The position numbers and the translations under genes were made by a program. From Chryseobacterium sp. KLBC 52 (GTDB taxonomy: Bacteria > Bacteroidota > Bacteroidia > Flavobacteriales > Weeksellaceae), in NCBI RefSeq assembly GCF_003347605.1, contig NZ_QDFZ01000005.1:214996-278995 (forward strand): 64,000 nucleotides of DNA. Reading direction: 5' to 3'. Shown here one piece after another: positions 34,194-41,486 of this stretch (the first letter of the stretch is position 1; each line of letters starts with the position of its first letter). The notes beneath the pieces were generated by a model. It made no database searches, had not been told where the DNA came from, and saw only the letters and a list, made by a program, of their open reading frames with translations.

Positions 34194-34661
34194 ATGAAAA
34201 CAAGTGCAGGTATTTTGCTTTTTAAAAAAGAAAAAGGCAATCTGTATTATTTTTTGGTTCATCCCGGCGGGCCGTTCTGGAGGAATAAAAATCTTGGAGC
34301 ATGGTCTATTCCTAAAGGCGAGATTCTTCCTGACGAAGATCCATTGGAGCGTGCACTGACAGAATTTAAAGAAGAAACGGGAAAAACAATAGAAGGGAGC
34401 TTCATCGAATTATCACCCGTTACACAAAAAGGAGGAAAAACTGTTTATGCATGGGCGTTAGAAACTGATCTTGATACTTCCGACCTTTGCAGCAATACTT
34501 TTTCATTGGAATGGCCGCCTAAATCAGGTAAAATAATAGAAGTTCCGGAAGTAGATCAATGGATATGGTTTGATTCCGCAGAAGCACAGCAACGCATCAA
34601 CACAGCACAGAAGGATTTTATAACAGAGCTCGAAAGTATACTAAAAATCAATAACACTTAA
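34194..34661 (+). CDS. NUDIX hydrolase
   Basis: A 155-residue pyrophosphohydrolase. The Nudix box is GEILPDEDPLERALTEFKEETGK (residues 43-65). It fits Gx5Ex7REUxEExGU except that Thr replaces the Arg before the first of the paired acidic groups. Upstream, VHPGGPFWRNKNLGAWSIPKGE is typical of the subfamily that hydrolyses dinucleoside polyphosphates or NTP derivatives, so the substrate may be an NTP, NDP-sugar or Ap4A. The promoter region has TATCTTTA (34166-34173) with ATTG at 34139. It ends 11 bases before a Cys-rich leader-peptide gene and may share its transcript. Confidence 0.85.
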   Translation: MKTSAGILLFKKEKGNLYYFLVHPGGPFWRNKNLGAWSIPKGEILPDEDPLERALTEFKEETGKTIEGSFIELSPVTQKGGKTVYAWALETDLDTSDLCSNTFSLEWPPKSGKIIEVPEVDQWIWFDSAEAQQRINTAQKDFITELESILKINNT

Positions 34662-34672
34662 AAACAAAAACC

Positions 34673-34900
34673 ATGAAAAAATTAAACAGAAAAGCATTGA
34701 AAAACGTGATGGGAGCAATCGGTATAGAATTGAATCTTCCTCTTCCAGTAGGAGTTTGCCTTGGCAATCTGCTTTCTCTATGTCCTCCTCACTCTCATTG
34801 CCGTGCAGATGAAAGGTGCTATCCTGATGCTGCAGGTCCTTGTATCAACGGACTTTGTCCTTCAGGCTATCACTGCCATTCCGGAGAATGTGTACGATAA
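34673..34900 (+). CDS. Cys-rich secreted/bacteriocin-like peptide with a leader
   Basis: A 75-residue protein of unknown function. The basic N-terminus MKKLNRKALKNVMGA has the leader pattern of bacteriocin-like peptides in Flavobacteria (MKxL-R-LKxxxG), compare 59945. The mature part has nine cysteines. Their arrangement, LCPPHSHCRADERCYPDAAG then CINGLCPSGYHCHSGECVR, is a repeated C-x2-4-G/P-x-H-C motif, so disulfides or metal binding are likely. No Sec signal peptide is visible, so processing by a peptidase-containing ABC exporter is expected. None is encoded nearby in this window. Confidence 0.7.
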   Translation: MKKLNRKALKNVMGAIGIELNLPLPVGVCLGNLLSLCPPHSHCRADERCYPDAAGPCINGLCPSGYHCHSGECVR

Positions 34901-34913
34901 AAGAGAACAAACA

Positions 34914-34945
34914 AAAAACCTTTATCAGATCTGATAAAGGTTTTT
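34914..34945. terminator. Bidirectional terminator between convergent genes
   Basis: AAAAACCTTTATCAGA pairs with TCTGATAAAGGTTTTT in a nearly perfect palindrome of 16 bases per arm. A run on both ends allows termination of the peptide gene (34900) and of the minus-strand gene ending at 34963. Confidence 0.85.
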
Positions 34946-34962
34946 CATTATAGGGTAAGGTT

Positions 34963-35454
34963 TTACCGCTTTATCCCAATTGCTATTAATGCACTGGATG
35001 TTAAAAAGATATCATCAAATACGGTCAGTGATTCTACATCATTGAATCCTGAAGGAAGCAGGTCATTTTTATTAAAAGACAATTCAATAGAAGGATCATA
35101 AGAGGCAATGATTCTCACTTTTGAGTATCCATTATAATCTACTTTAAATCCTTCAAACATACAGTTCTGCTCGGCCTTCTGATATTCAGCATATTCTTCA
35201 AAACCCACAATATCCGTTCTTTTTCCATCATTATGATCCAAAGATTTCCATGCGGTATAATTTTTAGGCTCTTTCAGAATCTCTCCTTTACGGTCTACAG
35301 GAACAAACATTCCAAGAGTCAAACGCTTCTTTAAGAAATTGGCATAATTATTCATCAGATTCAGAATCTGAAGATCGGCATATCCTTCGTGTGAATAATA
35401 CTCCAGCACGAAAGTTGTCATCGGAATCAGCTTAAGAGAAGCATCAGTCGGCAT
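34963..35454 (-). CDS. Hypothetical protein
   Basis: A 163-residue soluble protein I do not recognise. It has no signal peptide or membrane helix. Charged stretches alternate with aromatic residues (VLEYYSHEGYADLQIL, FEEYAEYQKAEQ). The C-terminal segment FLTSSALIAIGIKR is mildly hydrophobic. The length is that of a small adaptor or immunity-like protein. It sits convergent to the Cys-rich peptide gene, which could be a coincidence. No function is proposed. Confidence 0.6.
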   Translation of the reverse strand: MPTDASLKLIPMTTFVLEYYSHEGYADLQILNLMNNYANFLKKRLTLGMFVPVDRKGEILKEPKNYTAWKSLDHNDGKRTDIVGFEEYAEYQKAEQNCMFEGFKVDYNGYSKVRIIASYDPSIELSFNKNDLLPSGFNDVESLTVFDDIFLTSSALIAIGIKR

Positions 35455-35617
35455 ATTTAGTCTTTACTTTTTTGGGCGATAAAAATAGTATTTTTATTTA
35501 CGCTACCCAATGGAAACAGATGAATAGGATGGAATTTATACCCATTCTGAATAACAATAACTTTAGGACAAACTCTCATTTTTCATTATTTTTGAAGGAA
35601 TAACCATTCAAACCATT

Positions 35618-36877
35618 ATGAACACCTCTGTGAAAGACATGAAAACTTTCGCAGATATCAATTACAATATGTTGAATAAGATACTATTGGCAGCAGGAAT
35701 CATTCAATGCTGCTTCTGCAATATCCAGGCTCAGAGTGCCGGAGCACGCCCGGTCTATACCTCCGAATGGGGTCACCTTTATCGTGAAAATGGAAAAAAT
35801 AAAGACGTTTTGGGAATCTTTTCTACCGAAGCACCGGTTTACCTCCTGGATTCTACCCAAACACAATACAAAGTACAGGTAAGCAACGGAGATATTGGTT
35901 TTATAGACCGCCAGCCACTCCAAAAGTCTATGCGTGGGAAAAAATCAGCGGATGAGCCACTACAATATTTCTATAGAGGAAAAGAGGGATATCAATGTCC
36001 CCATTTTTATGTGCAGGGATCAGAATTGCGTGTACGAAAAGGACCTACAACAGAAAGTACGGCAACACGAAAAGCAGCTTTAAATGAACTGATGTGCATT
36101 GATTATGTACCTCTGTATCAGGATGGCTGGGTATATATTGGCGACCATTTCCACGAGAATCCGGAATATATCCAGATGAAATACCTGGGAACAGAACTTA
36201 CCTACGACCAAATTCTGAAGGATTATCTGGCTGCAAAAGGAAAGAACAAGGAAAAAGAACTGACTCAGGTTGGAAGATTGCGCGAAATCGCATGGCTGGA
36301 AGATAAAAATCTTAAACAAGCATTACTTTATTGGAAAGAATCTTATTCAGGGATAGAAAACCCAAAAGTAGATATCGATTTTGAGCTTCTTCTGGCAGAT
36401 CAATTGGCGAAAAAGCCCCAAACTGAAATCTATGAGAAAAAGCTGAAAGGGTTAAATATGCATTTCACATGGAAAGAAACCCAACTTTTTGACGAAAAAA
36501 TTACAGAGACAAAGGTGAAACAGCTGGAAATGCAGAAAGTAAAAGACATTCCCAATACCCCTGAATGTGGCTGGGAACCTCAATATTTTTACAGAACACC
36601 TGATATTATTGTAGCCTTTGAAGAATATAAAGGAAAAGTTTCCGGAAGTATTTACAAAATGTTTTTTAATAACGGAGGAGCTGTGATTCTCGGCCATGAA
36701 CGCATGGATTCCCATTATAATGAAAAGGATTTTGTTACCCGTTTCGGAGATCTGCTCTCAACACGCTGGATTGCTTCTCCTCACGAATATTATATTCAAA
36801 ATGGAGATGCAGGGGTTTTTATTTTTACATTCAAAGAGGGAAAACTTTTCAGCTATGAATGTATGTTTTATTGTTAA
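35618..36877 (+). CDS. Exported protein with SH3-like domain(s), function unknown
   Basis: A 419-residue protein with a probable signal peptide ending near residue 38 (NKILLAAGIIQCCFCNIQAQ). The real start may be the ATG at 35639 or 35669, which shortens the pre-region. Two bacterial SH3-like stretches are visible: GHLYRENGKNKDVLGIFST with VYLLDSTQTQYKVQVSNGDIGFIDRQPL (about 50-100), and GSELRVRKGPTTESTATRKAAL (about 128-150, with the typical L-R-V-R-x-G-P). The remainder (200-419) is unrecognised. SH3-like repeats suggest binding to cell wall or peptides in the periplasm or at the surface. Confidence 0.7.
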   Translation: MNTSVKDMKTFADINYNMLNKILLAAGIIQCCFCNIQAQSAGARPVYTSEWGHLYRENGKNKDVLGIFSTEAPVYLLDSTQTQYKVQVSNGDIGFIDRQPLQKSMRGKKSADEPLQYFYRGKEGYQCPHFYVQGSELRVRKGPTTESTATRKAALNELMCIDYVPLYQDGWVYIGDHFHENPEYIQMKYLGTELTYDQILKDYLAAKGKNKEKELTQVGRLREIAWLEDKNLKQALLYWKESYSGIENPKVDIDFELLLADQLAKKPQTEIYEKKLKGLNMHFTWKETQLFDEKITETKVKQLEMQKVKDIPNTPECGWEPQYFYRTPDIIVAFEEYKGKVSGSIYKMFFNNGGAVILGHERMDSHYNEKDFVTRFGDLLSTRWIASPHEYYIQNGDAGVFIFTFKEGKLFSYECMFYC

Positions 36878-37225
36878 AAAATTCTAATCATTTTTATCAA
36901 TACAAGTGGGCTTCAGCGGGAACTTAAAAGATAGTAAGTTTTGGCTGAAGCCATAGGATTTAATGATCTTAGTAAAACGGGCTAAAGCCCGTTCCTATTG
37001 AATATTTACAATTTTTTCCAAATATTTTTTAGTATCTGCGATAATGACAACAATTAATTATTTAATAATTTTTAGATCAATTTATTTATCAATAGGAGTG
37101 GGCTTTAGCCCACTTATTTTATAAAGTATTCTTCCATTGGCTTTAGCCGAAACTTAAAATGTTTTCTAGCATAAGTATTAAATTTTAAAGCTGTATCTTT
37201 ACTTCACCAAACAAAATATTACAAT
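36878..37225. other. Repeat-rich intergenic region
   Basis: No ORF is supported in this 348-base gap. Almost all of it consists of palindromic GGGCTTTAGCCC-type elements listed separately, with an AT-rich stretch (37001-37090) between the two inner units. Confidence 0.7.
36905..37114. repeat. REP-like palindromic repeat cluster (GGGCTTTAGCCC units)
   Basis: The unit ACGGGC-TAAA-GCCCGT (36978-36993) followed by TCCTATTG is mirrored by CAATAGGA (37090-37097) and GTGGGC-TTTA-GCCCAC (37098-37113), so the inner units form a large inverted pair around about 90 bases. Degenerate outer units are GTGGGCTTCAGCGGGAACTT (36907-36926) and TTGGCTGAAGCC (36940s). A further GGCTTTAGCC-GAAACTTAAAA copy is at 37139-37158. 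Confidence 0.85.
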
Positions 37226-37711
37226 ATGTCATTTATAACACCGGAAGGAGCCAGGAAGGCTCAGCTATCCCTATCTGAAAGGGCACCCGTTGCTCATTCC
37301 ATTCTCTCAGGGGAAGAGAATATTTCGAAATACAACAGTGGAGTATGTCATGATGTGGTTGCTTATGCATTGTATATGCGTGGTGCCAGGATAAGTCCTA
37401 CTCAGCTTGCAGAATCTGCAGGACAAAAATGGTTAACTTTATTCAATTATCCGGCTGGAGAAAAATGGGACGGATACACACCTATTCCTGCAGGAAAAGC
37501 CATTGGTTTTTACAGACTTATTGATAAAACATTCTTTCACTCAGCGATTACAACAGGAAACGGAAATGAAATCAGATCTGTCAACGGATTTTCATTAGGA
37601 TCGGCATGGACAGTACCTGTGGATATGAAATGGGTATTGGGCAAAAAGAATTCTGACGGAACCTTTAATTATGATGGTACCAAAATAGAAGTTTATATTT
37701 CTTCTTTATAG
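37226..37711 (+). CDS. Hypothetical protein with papain-like (NlpC/P60- or CHAP-like) features
   Basis: A 161-residue protein with no signal peptide. Residues C41 and H42 in SGVCHDVVAYALYMRGARI, followed by IPAGKAIGFYRLIDKTFFHSAITTGNGNEIRSVNG (H105, N120), follow the order Cys-helix, then a strand with His, then an Asn/turn that papain-like amidases show. I cannot assign it to a named family. If correct, C41 and H105 form the dyad; a type VI-type or contact-dependent effector or a cell-wall amidase are possible. A terminator follows at 37734. Confidence 0.55.
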   Translation: MSFITPEGARKAQLSLSERAPVAHSILSGEENISKYNSGVCHDVVAYALYMRGARISPTQLAESAGQKWLTLFNYPAGEKWDGYTPIPAGKAIGFYRLIDKTFFHSAITTGNGNEIRSVNGFSLGSAWTVPVDMKWVLGKKNSDGTFNYDGTKIEVYISSL

Positions 37712-37733
37712 CAGATTTATATTTCAATACAAT

Positions 37734-37770
37734 AAAAGGCAGATCAGCATATTCGCTTTTCTGCCTTTTT
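37734..37770. terminator. Bidirectional terminator between convergent genes
   Basis: AAAAGGCAGA (37734-37743) pairs with TCTGCCTTTT (37760-37769), with a 16-base loop and T runs downstream on the plus strand. On the minus strand an A/T run precedes it. It separates the papain-like gene (37711) from the fur-like gene stop (37776). Confidence 0.75.
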
Positions 37771-37775
37771 ATTTT

Positions 37776-38165
37776 TTAAGCATCAGCACACTTCGGGCAT
37801 ATCCCGCTGATGATAAAATTATATTCCTGTGCGATAAAATGTTCCGGTAAACTGATTTCCGGAATAGCGTTTTCAATGCACGTCACAGAATGACATTCCT
37901 TACAGTTAAAATGAACATGATTGTGAAAATGCTGTTCATGTGAGCATTTTCCACTGCACTTAGCAAAATTTACCACCCCGTCAATATTGACGATCTTGTG
38001 TATAGCGCCTTCGTTTTCAAGCCTTTCCAACACCCTGTAAATAGTTACTCTATTGCACAGATCTCCCAGTTTCTTCTGAATATCTGAATGGGTAAGGGCT
38101 ACATCTGAACCATTGATAAGGTTTAAAATTTCCGTTTTGGCGTGCGTATTTCTGACCTGTTTCAT
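37776..38165 (-). CDS. zur: Fur-family regulator, probable zinc-sensing Zur
   Basis: A 129-residue winged-helix metalloregulator. The DNA-binding part is about 1-75 (DLCNRVTIYRVLERLENEGAI). The metal site uses HFHNHVHFNCKECHSVTC (about 89-106), with CSGKC at 70-74 region and the structural CxxC pair (ISGICPKCADA) at the C-terminus. It is divergent from a MerC/CobW pair and near an alkaline phosphatase gene. The GCAAC-AAA-GTTGC palindromes in the shared promoter resemble zinc-uptake regulator boxes. Assignment as Zur rather than Fur or PerR rests on that context. It is close to the usual length for short Fur proteins. Confidence 0.82.
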   Translation of the reverse strand: MKQVRNTHAKTEILNLINGSDVALTHSDIQKKLGDLCNRVTIYRVLERLENEGAIHKIVNIDGVVNFAKCSGKCSHEQHFHNHVHFNCKECHSVTCIENAIPEISLPEHFIAQEYNFIISGICPKCADA

Positions 38166-38169
38166 ATTT

Positions 38170-38190
38170 TAATGCAACAAAGTTGCGTTA
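38170..38190. promoter_or_regulatory. Zur-box-like palindrome 1
   Basis: TAATGCAAC-AAA-GTTGCGTTA: 8 of 9 arm positions are complementary, with a GCAAC/GTTGC core. It is 5 bases from the Fur gene start and overlaps the -33 region of the divergent MerC promoter. Confidence 0.7.
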
Positions 38191-38214
38191 TTTAAATTTT
38201 TATCTCTACTTTTG
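38182..38214 (+). promoter_or_regulatory. Promoter of the MerC-CobW unit
   Basis: TACTTTTG (38207-38214) matches TAnnTTTG exactly. GTTG (38182-38185) lies 21 bases upstream as a one-mismatch -33 box. The two Zur-like palindromes overlap both elements, so zinc-bound repressor would occlude the polymerase. Confidence 0.6.
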
Positions 38215-38229
38215 CAACAAAGTTACGAT
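38211..38229. promoter_or_regulatory. Zur-box-like palindrome 2
   Basis: TTTGCAAC-AAA-GTTACGATA has the same GCAAC-AAA-GTTnC core as palindrome 1, about 40 bases centre to centre, and overlaps the -7 box. Confidence 0.6.
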
Positions 38230-38251
38230 AAGAAAATTAATCCATACTATT

Positions 38252-38590
38252 ATGAAATCAAAAATTCTTGATGCTGTAGGAATCTCCGCTGCTGTTTTAT
38301 GCCTGATTCATTGTATTGTCTTTCCGTTATTATTAATTGTTCCTCTGGGAATATCCCATAACCCTTATATTGATCTGGCTTTTCTTTGCATTGGAGCCGT
38401 TGTGGTGTTCAGAATAACGAAGAAAATGGAAAACCGATGGCTGAAGTTTTTATTCTGGGCATCTATAGCTCTCATTTTCATTTCTATATTGGTAGATTTC
38501 CTGTTTGAAGTCCATATTCCTCTCATTTATGCAGGAGCTGTCGGATTAATTACCGGTCATATCATCAATTTTAAAAATCATAAACATTAA
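38252..38590 (+). CDS. MerC domain-containing membrane protein
   Basis: A 112-residue membrane protein with four predicted helices. The segment [16 protein letters not shown] (about 13-28) has the CxxxC pair of the MerC family. The ATG at 38252 is chosen; the frame opens at 38183 but the extra residues overlap the Zur-like box. MerC proteins carry metals such as mercury. In this setting, following a Zur-like gene and before a CobW/ZNG GTPase by only 4 bases, a role in zinc transport is more likely. This is inference. Confidence 0.85.
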   Translation: MKSKILDAVGISAAVLCLIHCIVFPLLLIVPLGISHNPYIDLAFLCIGAVVVFRITKKMENRWLKFLFWASIALIFISILVDFLFEVHIPLIYAGAVGLITGHIINFKNHKH

Positions 38591-38594
38591 GAGC

Positions 38595-39797
38595 ATGACT
38601 AAAAAACTTCCTGTAACGGTACTCAGCGGCTTTCTGGGAGCTGGAAAAACGACACTACTGAATCATATTCTTCACAATAAACAAGGATTAAAAGTAGCAG
38701 TCATCGTGAATGATATGAGCGAAATTAATATTGATGCACGCCTTGTTGAAAATCAAAATACCCTTTCAAGAACTGAAGAAAAACTGGTAGAAATGAGTAA
38801 CGGCTGCATCTGTTGTACACTTCGTGAAGATCTTATGGTAGAAGTAGAACGTTTGGCAAATGAAAACCGTTTTGATTATCTCCTTATCGAAAGTACGGGA
38901 ATCAGTGAGCCTATTCCTGTTGCACAAACCTTTACTTATATTGATGAAGAGAGCGGCATAGATTTATCTCGTTTCAGCTATGTTGATACAATGGTAACGG
39001 TGGTAGATTGTTTCAATTTCATGAATGATTTCGGATCCAATGAAATGTTGCTGGATCGTGATCTTACCGATATGGAAGGCGATTACAGAACGATTGTCAA
39101 TCTTCTGACCGACCAGATTGAATTTGCCAATGTGATTATTCTAAACAAAACAGATCTTATAGATAAAGAAACATTAGGTTTTTTAAAAGCATCGATCAGA
39201 AAACTGAATCCCGATGCGACACTTTTACATTCAGAGTTTGGGAAAATTGAACCGAAAAAGATTTTAAATACCCAACTTTTTGATTTTGATAAGGCACAGT
39301 CGTCCGCAGGCTGGCAAAAAGAATTACAAGCCGATCATCACACCCCGGAAACTGAAGAATATGGAATAAGCTCATTGGTTTTCAGAGATAAAAAACCTTT
39401 CCATCCTATAAGATTGTGGGAATATCTGAATCACCATTATCCACAAGGAGTCATCAGAGCTAAAGGTTTGTTCTGGTTAGCCTCAAGGCCCAACGATGCC
39501 TTGAATTTTTCTCAGGCAGGAGGTTCTTTCAGGCTTGAAAAAGCAGGCGTTTGGTGGAGTAGTATGCCTATGAATTACAGGGTTCAGTATTCTTCATTTG
39601 TAGAAAACCAACAGTTCATAGAAAGCAGATGGGATAAAAACTGGGACGACAGAATTAATGAATTGGTGTTTATCGGACAGAATCTGGATAAAGAACAAAT
39701 GTTATCAGATCTCCAACACTGTCTTATTAATGAAAGAGAAAAAGAACTGTTTGATAAAAAACAAAGTTTTGAAGATCCGTTTCCGAAGAATATTTAA
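38595..39797 (+). CDS. CobW/ZNG-family GTPase, zinc metallochaperone-like
   Basis: A 400-residue P-loop GTPase of the COG0523 family. The P-loop is GFLGAGKTT (12-20), the metal motif GCICC is C71, C73, C74, followed by TLREDL, and [11 protein letters not shown] is the switch region. The C-terminal CobW-C domain has [18 protein letters not shown], with a typical second metal/GTP segment. In Zur-regulated operons such proteins act under zinc limitation, supplying zinc to client enzymes. The Zn-enzyme alkaline phosphatase that follows is an appealing client. CobW itself inserts cobalt for cobalamin, but no cobalamin gene is near. Confidence 0.92.
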   Translation: MTKKLPVTVLSGFLGAGKTTLLNHILHNKQGLKVAVIVNDMSEINIDARLVENQNTLSRTEEKLVEMSNGCICCTLREDLMVEVERLANENRFDYLLIESTGISEPIPVAQTFTYIDEESGIDLSRFSYVDTMVTVVDCFNFMNDFGSNEMLLDRDLTDMEGDYRTIVNLLTDQIEFANVIILNKTDLIDKETLGFLKASIRKLNPDATLLHSEFGKIEPKKILNTQLFDFDKAQSSAGWQKELQADHHTPETEEYGISSLVFRDKKPFHPIRLWEYLNHHYPQGVIRAKGLFWLASRPNDALNFSQAGGSFRLEKAGVWWSSMPMNYRVQYSSFVENQQFIESRWDKNWDDRINELVFIGQNLDKEQMLSDLQHCLINEREKELFDKKQSFEDPFPKNI

Positions 39798-39811
39798 AAT
39801 TAACCTTTAAT

Positions 39812-39832
39812 TAATGCAACATTGTTTCGATA
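39812..39832. promoter_or_regulatory. Third Zur-like half-palindrome, before the alkaline phosphatase
   Basis: TAATGCAAC-ATT-GTTTCGATA keeps the left arm of palindrome 1 exactly and five of nine right-arm positions. It is 44 bases before the alkaline phosphatase ATG and 15 bases after the CobW stop. Confidence 0.45.
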
Positions 39833-39875
39833 AAGAATTAAATACGATAACTTACAGCATTATTTCAAAAACAAT

Positions 39876-41270
39876 ATGGACAGAAGAAAATTTCTAAAAG
39901 GATCTGCACTACTTTCAGGGTTATTGACCTTATCACCATCTGATCTATGGAGCTTCGGGAAAAATACCGAACTGCACCAGAAAGGAAAAGCGAAGAATAT
40001 CATCTTTATGGTAAGTGACGGGATGAGTCTGGGAACACTTTCAATGGCAGATTTGTATTCACGGAACATGTTAGGAAAAGGAAGTAACTGGCTTAATCTG
40101 TATCATGATAAAAAGGTAACCCGAGCTTTAATGGACACCGCTTCTGCAAGTTCTATCGTAACAGATTCTGCTGCCGCCAGTTCAGCTTTTGGAGGAGGAA
40201 TAAGAGTTAAAAACGGAACCCTGAATATAGGGCCCAATGGAGAAAAGCATCTTCCCATATGGCAGAAATATAAAAAAGCAGGAAAGAAAGCCGGTTGTGT
40301 GACTACAGTAACCATTACTCATGCAACTCCTGCCGGATTCTGTATAAATTCTTCCCAAAGAAATGCTGAACCTCAAATTGCAGAAATGTATGCAGAGCTG
40401 GAATTCGACGTGCTCTTAGGAGGCGGAGACGAGTTTTTCAACCCTGCAAAAAGAGAAGACAAAAAAGATCTCTATTCCGTTTACAGCAAAAAAGGATATA
40501 GGATTCTGAAAACACAAAATGATCTGAAAGAAATCAAAAAAGGAGAAAAACTATTAGGAATCTTCAGTACAGGAGCATTACCGTATACCATTGACAGAAC
40601 GCATCTTACTGAGTACAAAAATACACCAACTCTTGCCGAAATGGCTAATACTGCTATCCATCAGATGAAAGATCATCCAGAAGGTTTTGTCCTTCAGGTA
40701 GAAGCCGGAAAAGTAGACTGGTCTGCTCACGCGAATGATGTTTCTGCTCTTATCCATGATCAGCTGGCGTTTGATGAAGCTGTAAAGGCAGTCATAGATT
40801 TTGCGGAAAAAGATGGAAATACTCTGGTGATTATCACAACAGACCATGGAAACGCCAATCCGGGAACCATTTATGGAGCCGATGCTACCAAGAATTTTAA
40901 CAGCATTTCAGAATACAAATACACCAACGAATATATTCTGAACAAGATTCACAAAGATGATTCGGTAAAAGATATTAAAGACTGGATTTATGAAGGCAAT
41001 AAAATCACACTGAACGATGATGAAGCCAGACATATTTTGAGTTTTTACAACGGACTTGAAAAAGAAGAAGGACTTTATAATTATAAGAAACTGCCTTTTA
41101 AATTATATTCAGAAATTCAGAAAAGCAGGAATTCTGTGGGGTGGATCAGCATGGATCATTCCGGAGATTATGTGGAAGTAGCGGCTTATGGTCCTGGAAA
41201 CGAGCTTTTACAGCCGTTTATTAAAAATACAGACCTTCATGATCTGATGCTGAAGGCCTGTCTGGTATAG
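39876..41270 (+). CDS. phoA: Alkaline phosphatase (PhoA family), Tat-exported
   Basis: A 464-residue periplasmic zinc phosphomonoesterase. The N-terminus has a twin-arginine signal (DRRKFLKGSALLSG), consistent with export in folded, metal-loaded form. Metal residues include D48 (FMVSDGM), the TTDHGNANPG segment and the C-terminal MDHSGDYV. The nucleophile is S98 in TDSAAASS. The gene has a Zur-like box upstream, an uncommon link for a phosphatase, and follows the CobW gene by 78 bases. Phosphate limitation control cannot be excluded, but no Pho box is evident. Confidence 0.92.
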   Translation: MDRRKFLKGSALLSGLLTLSPSDLWSFGKNTELHQKGKAKNIIFMVSDGMSLGTLSMADLYSRNMLGKGSNWLNLYHDKKVTRALMDTASASSIVTDSAAASSAFGGGIRVKNGTLNIGPNGEKHLPIWQKYKKAGKKAGCVTTVTITHATPAGFCINSSQRNAEPQIAEMYAELEFDVLLGGGDEFFNPAKREDKKDLYSVYSKKGYRILKTQNDLKEIKKGEKLLGIFSTGALPYTIDRTHLTEYKNTPTLAEMANTAIHQMKDHPEGFVLQVEAGKVDWSAHANDVSALIHDQLAFDEAVKAVIDFAEKDGNTLVIITTDHGNANPGTIYGADATKNFNSISEYKYTNEYILNKIHKDDSVKDIKDWIYEGNKITLNDDEARHILSFYNGLEKEEGLYNYKKLPFKLYSEIQKSRNSVGWISMDHSGDYVEVAAYGPGNELLQPFIKNTDLHDLMLKACLV

Positions 41271-41308
41271 ACATTCATATTTTTTCATATTTAATTATTT
41301 GGGAGATA

Positions 41309-41343
41309 CGAGGCGGATTGATTGTGTCCGCCTTGTTTTTTTT
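41309..41343 (+). terminator. Terminator of the alkaline phosphatase gene
   Basis: CGAGGCGGA and TCCGCCTTG form a 9-bp GC-rich stem with a 9-base loop, then eight T residues. Confidence 0.85.
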
Positions 41344-41486
41344 GTGCATAGAAATAAACTTTCATCAAAATTACATAGTAGGTGTTTTTACTTATTTCAC
41401 ATTAAGTAGAAATACTATTGTGGTATTCTGCCGATTGAAGTAACTTTATAGTACCATCAATTTAAAAAAAACTTAAAAACCGTACT

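Noticed and set aside
34963..35454. Immunity protein for the Cys-rich peptide
   Set aside because: The gene is convergent with the peptide gene and lacks membrane helices or immunity-family motifs. I left it as hypothetical.
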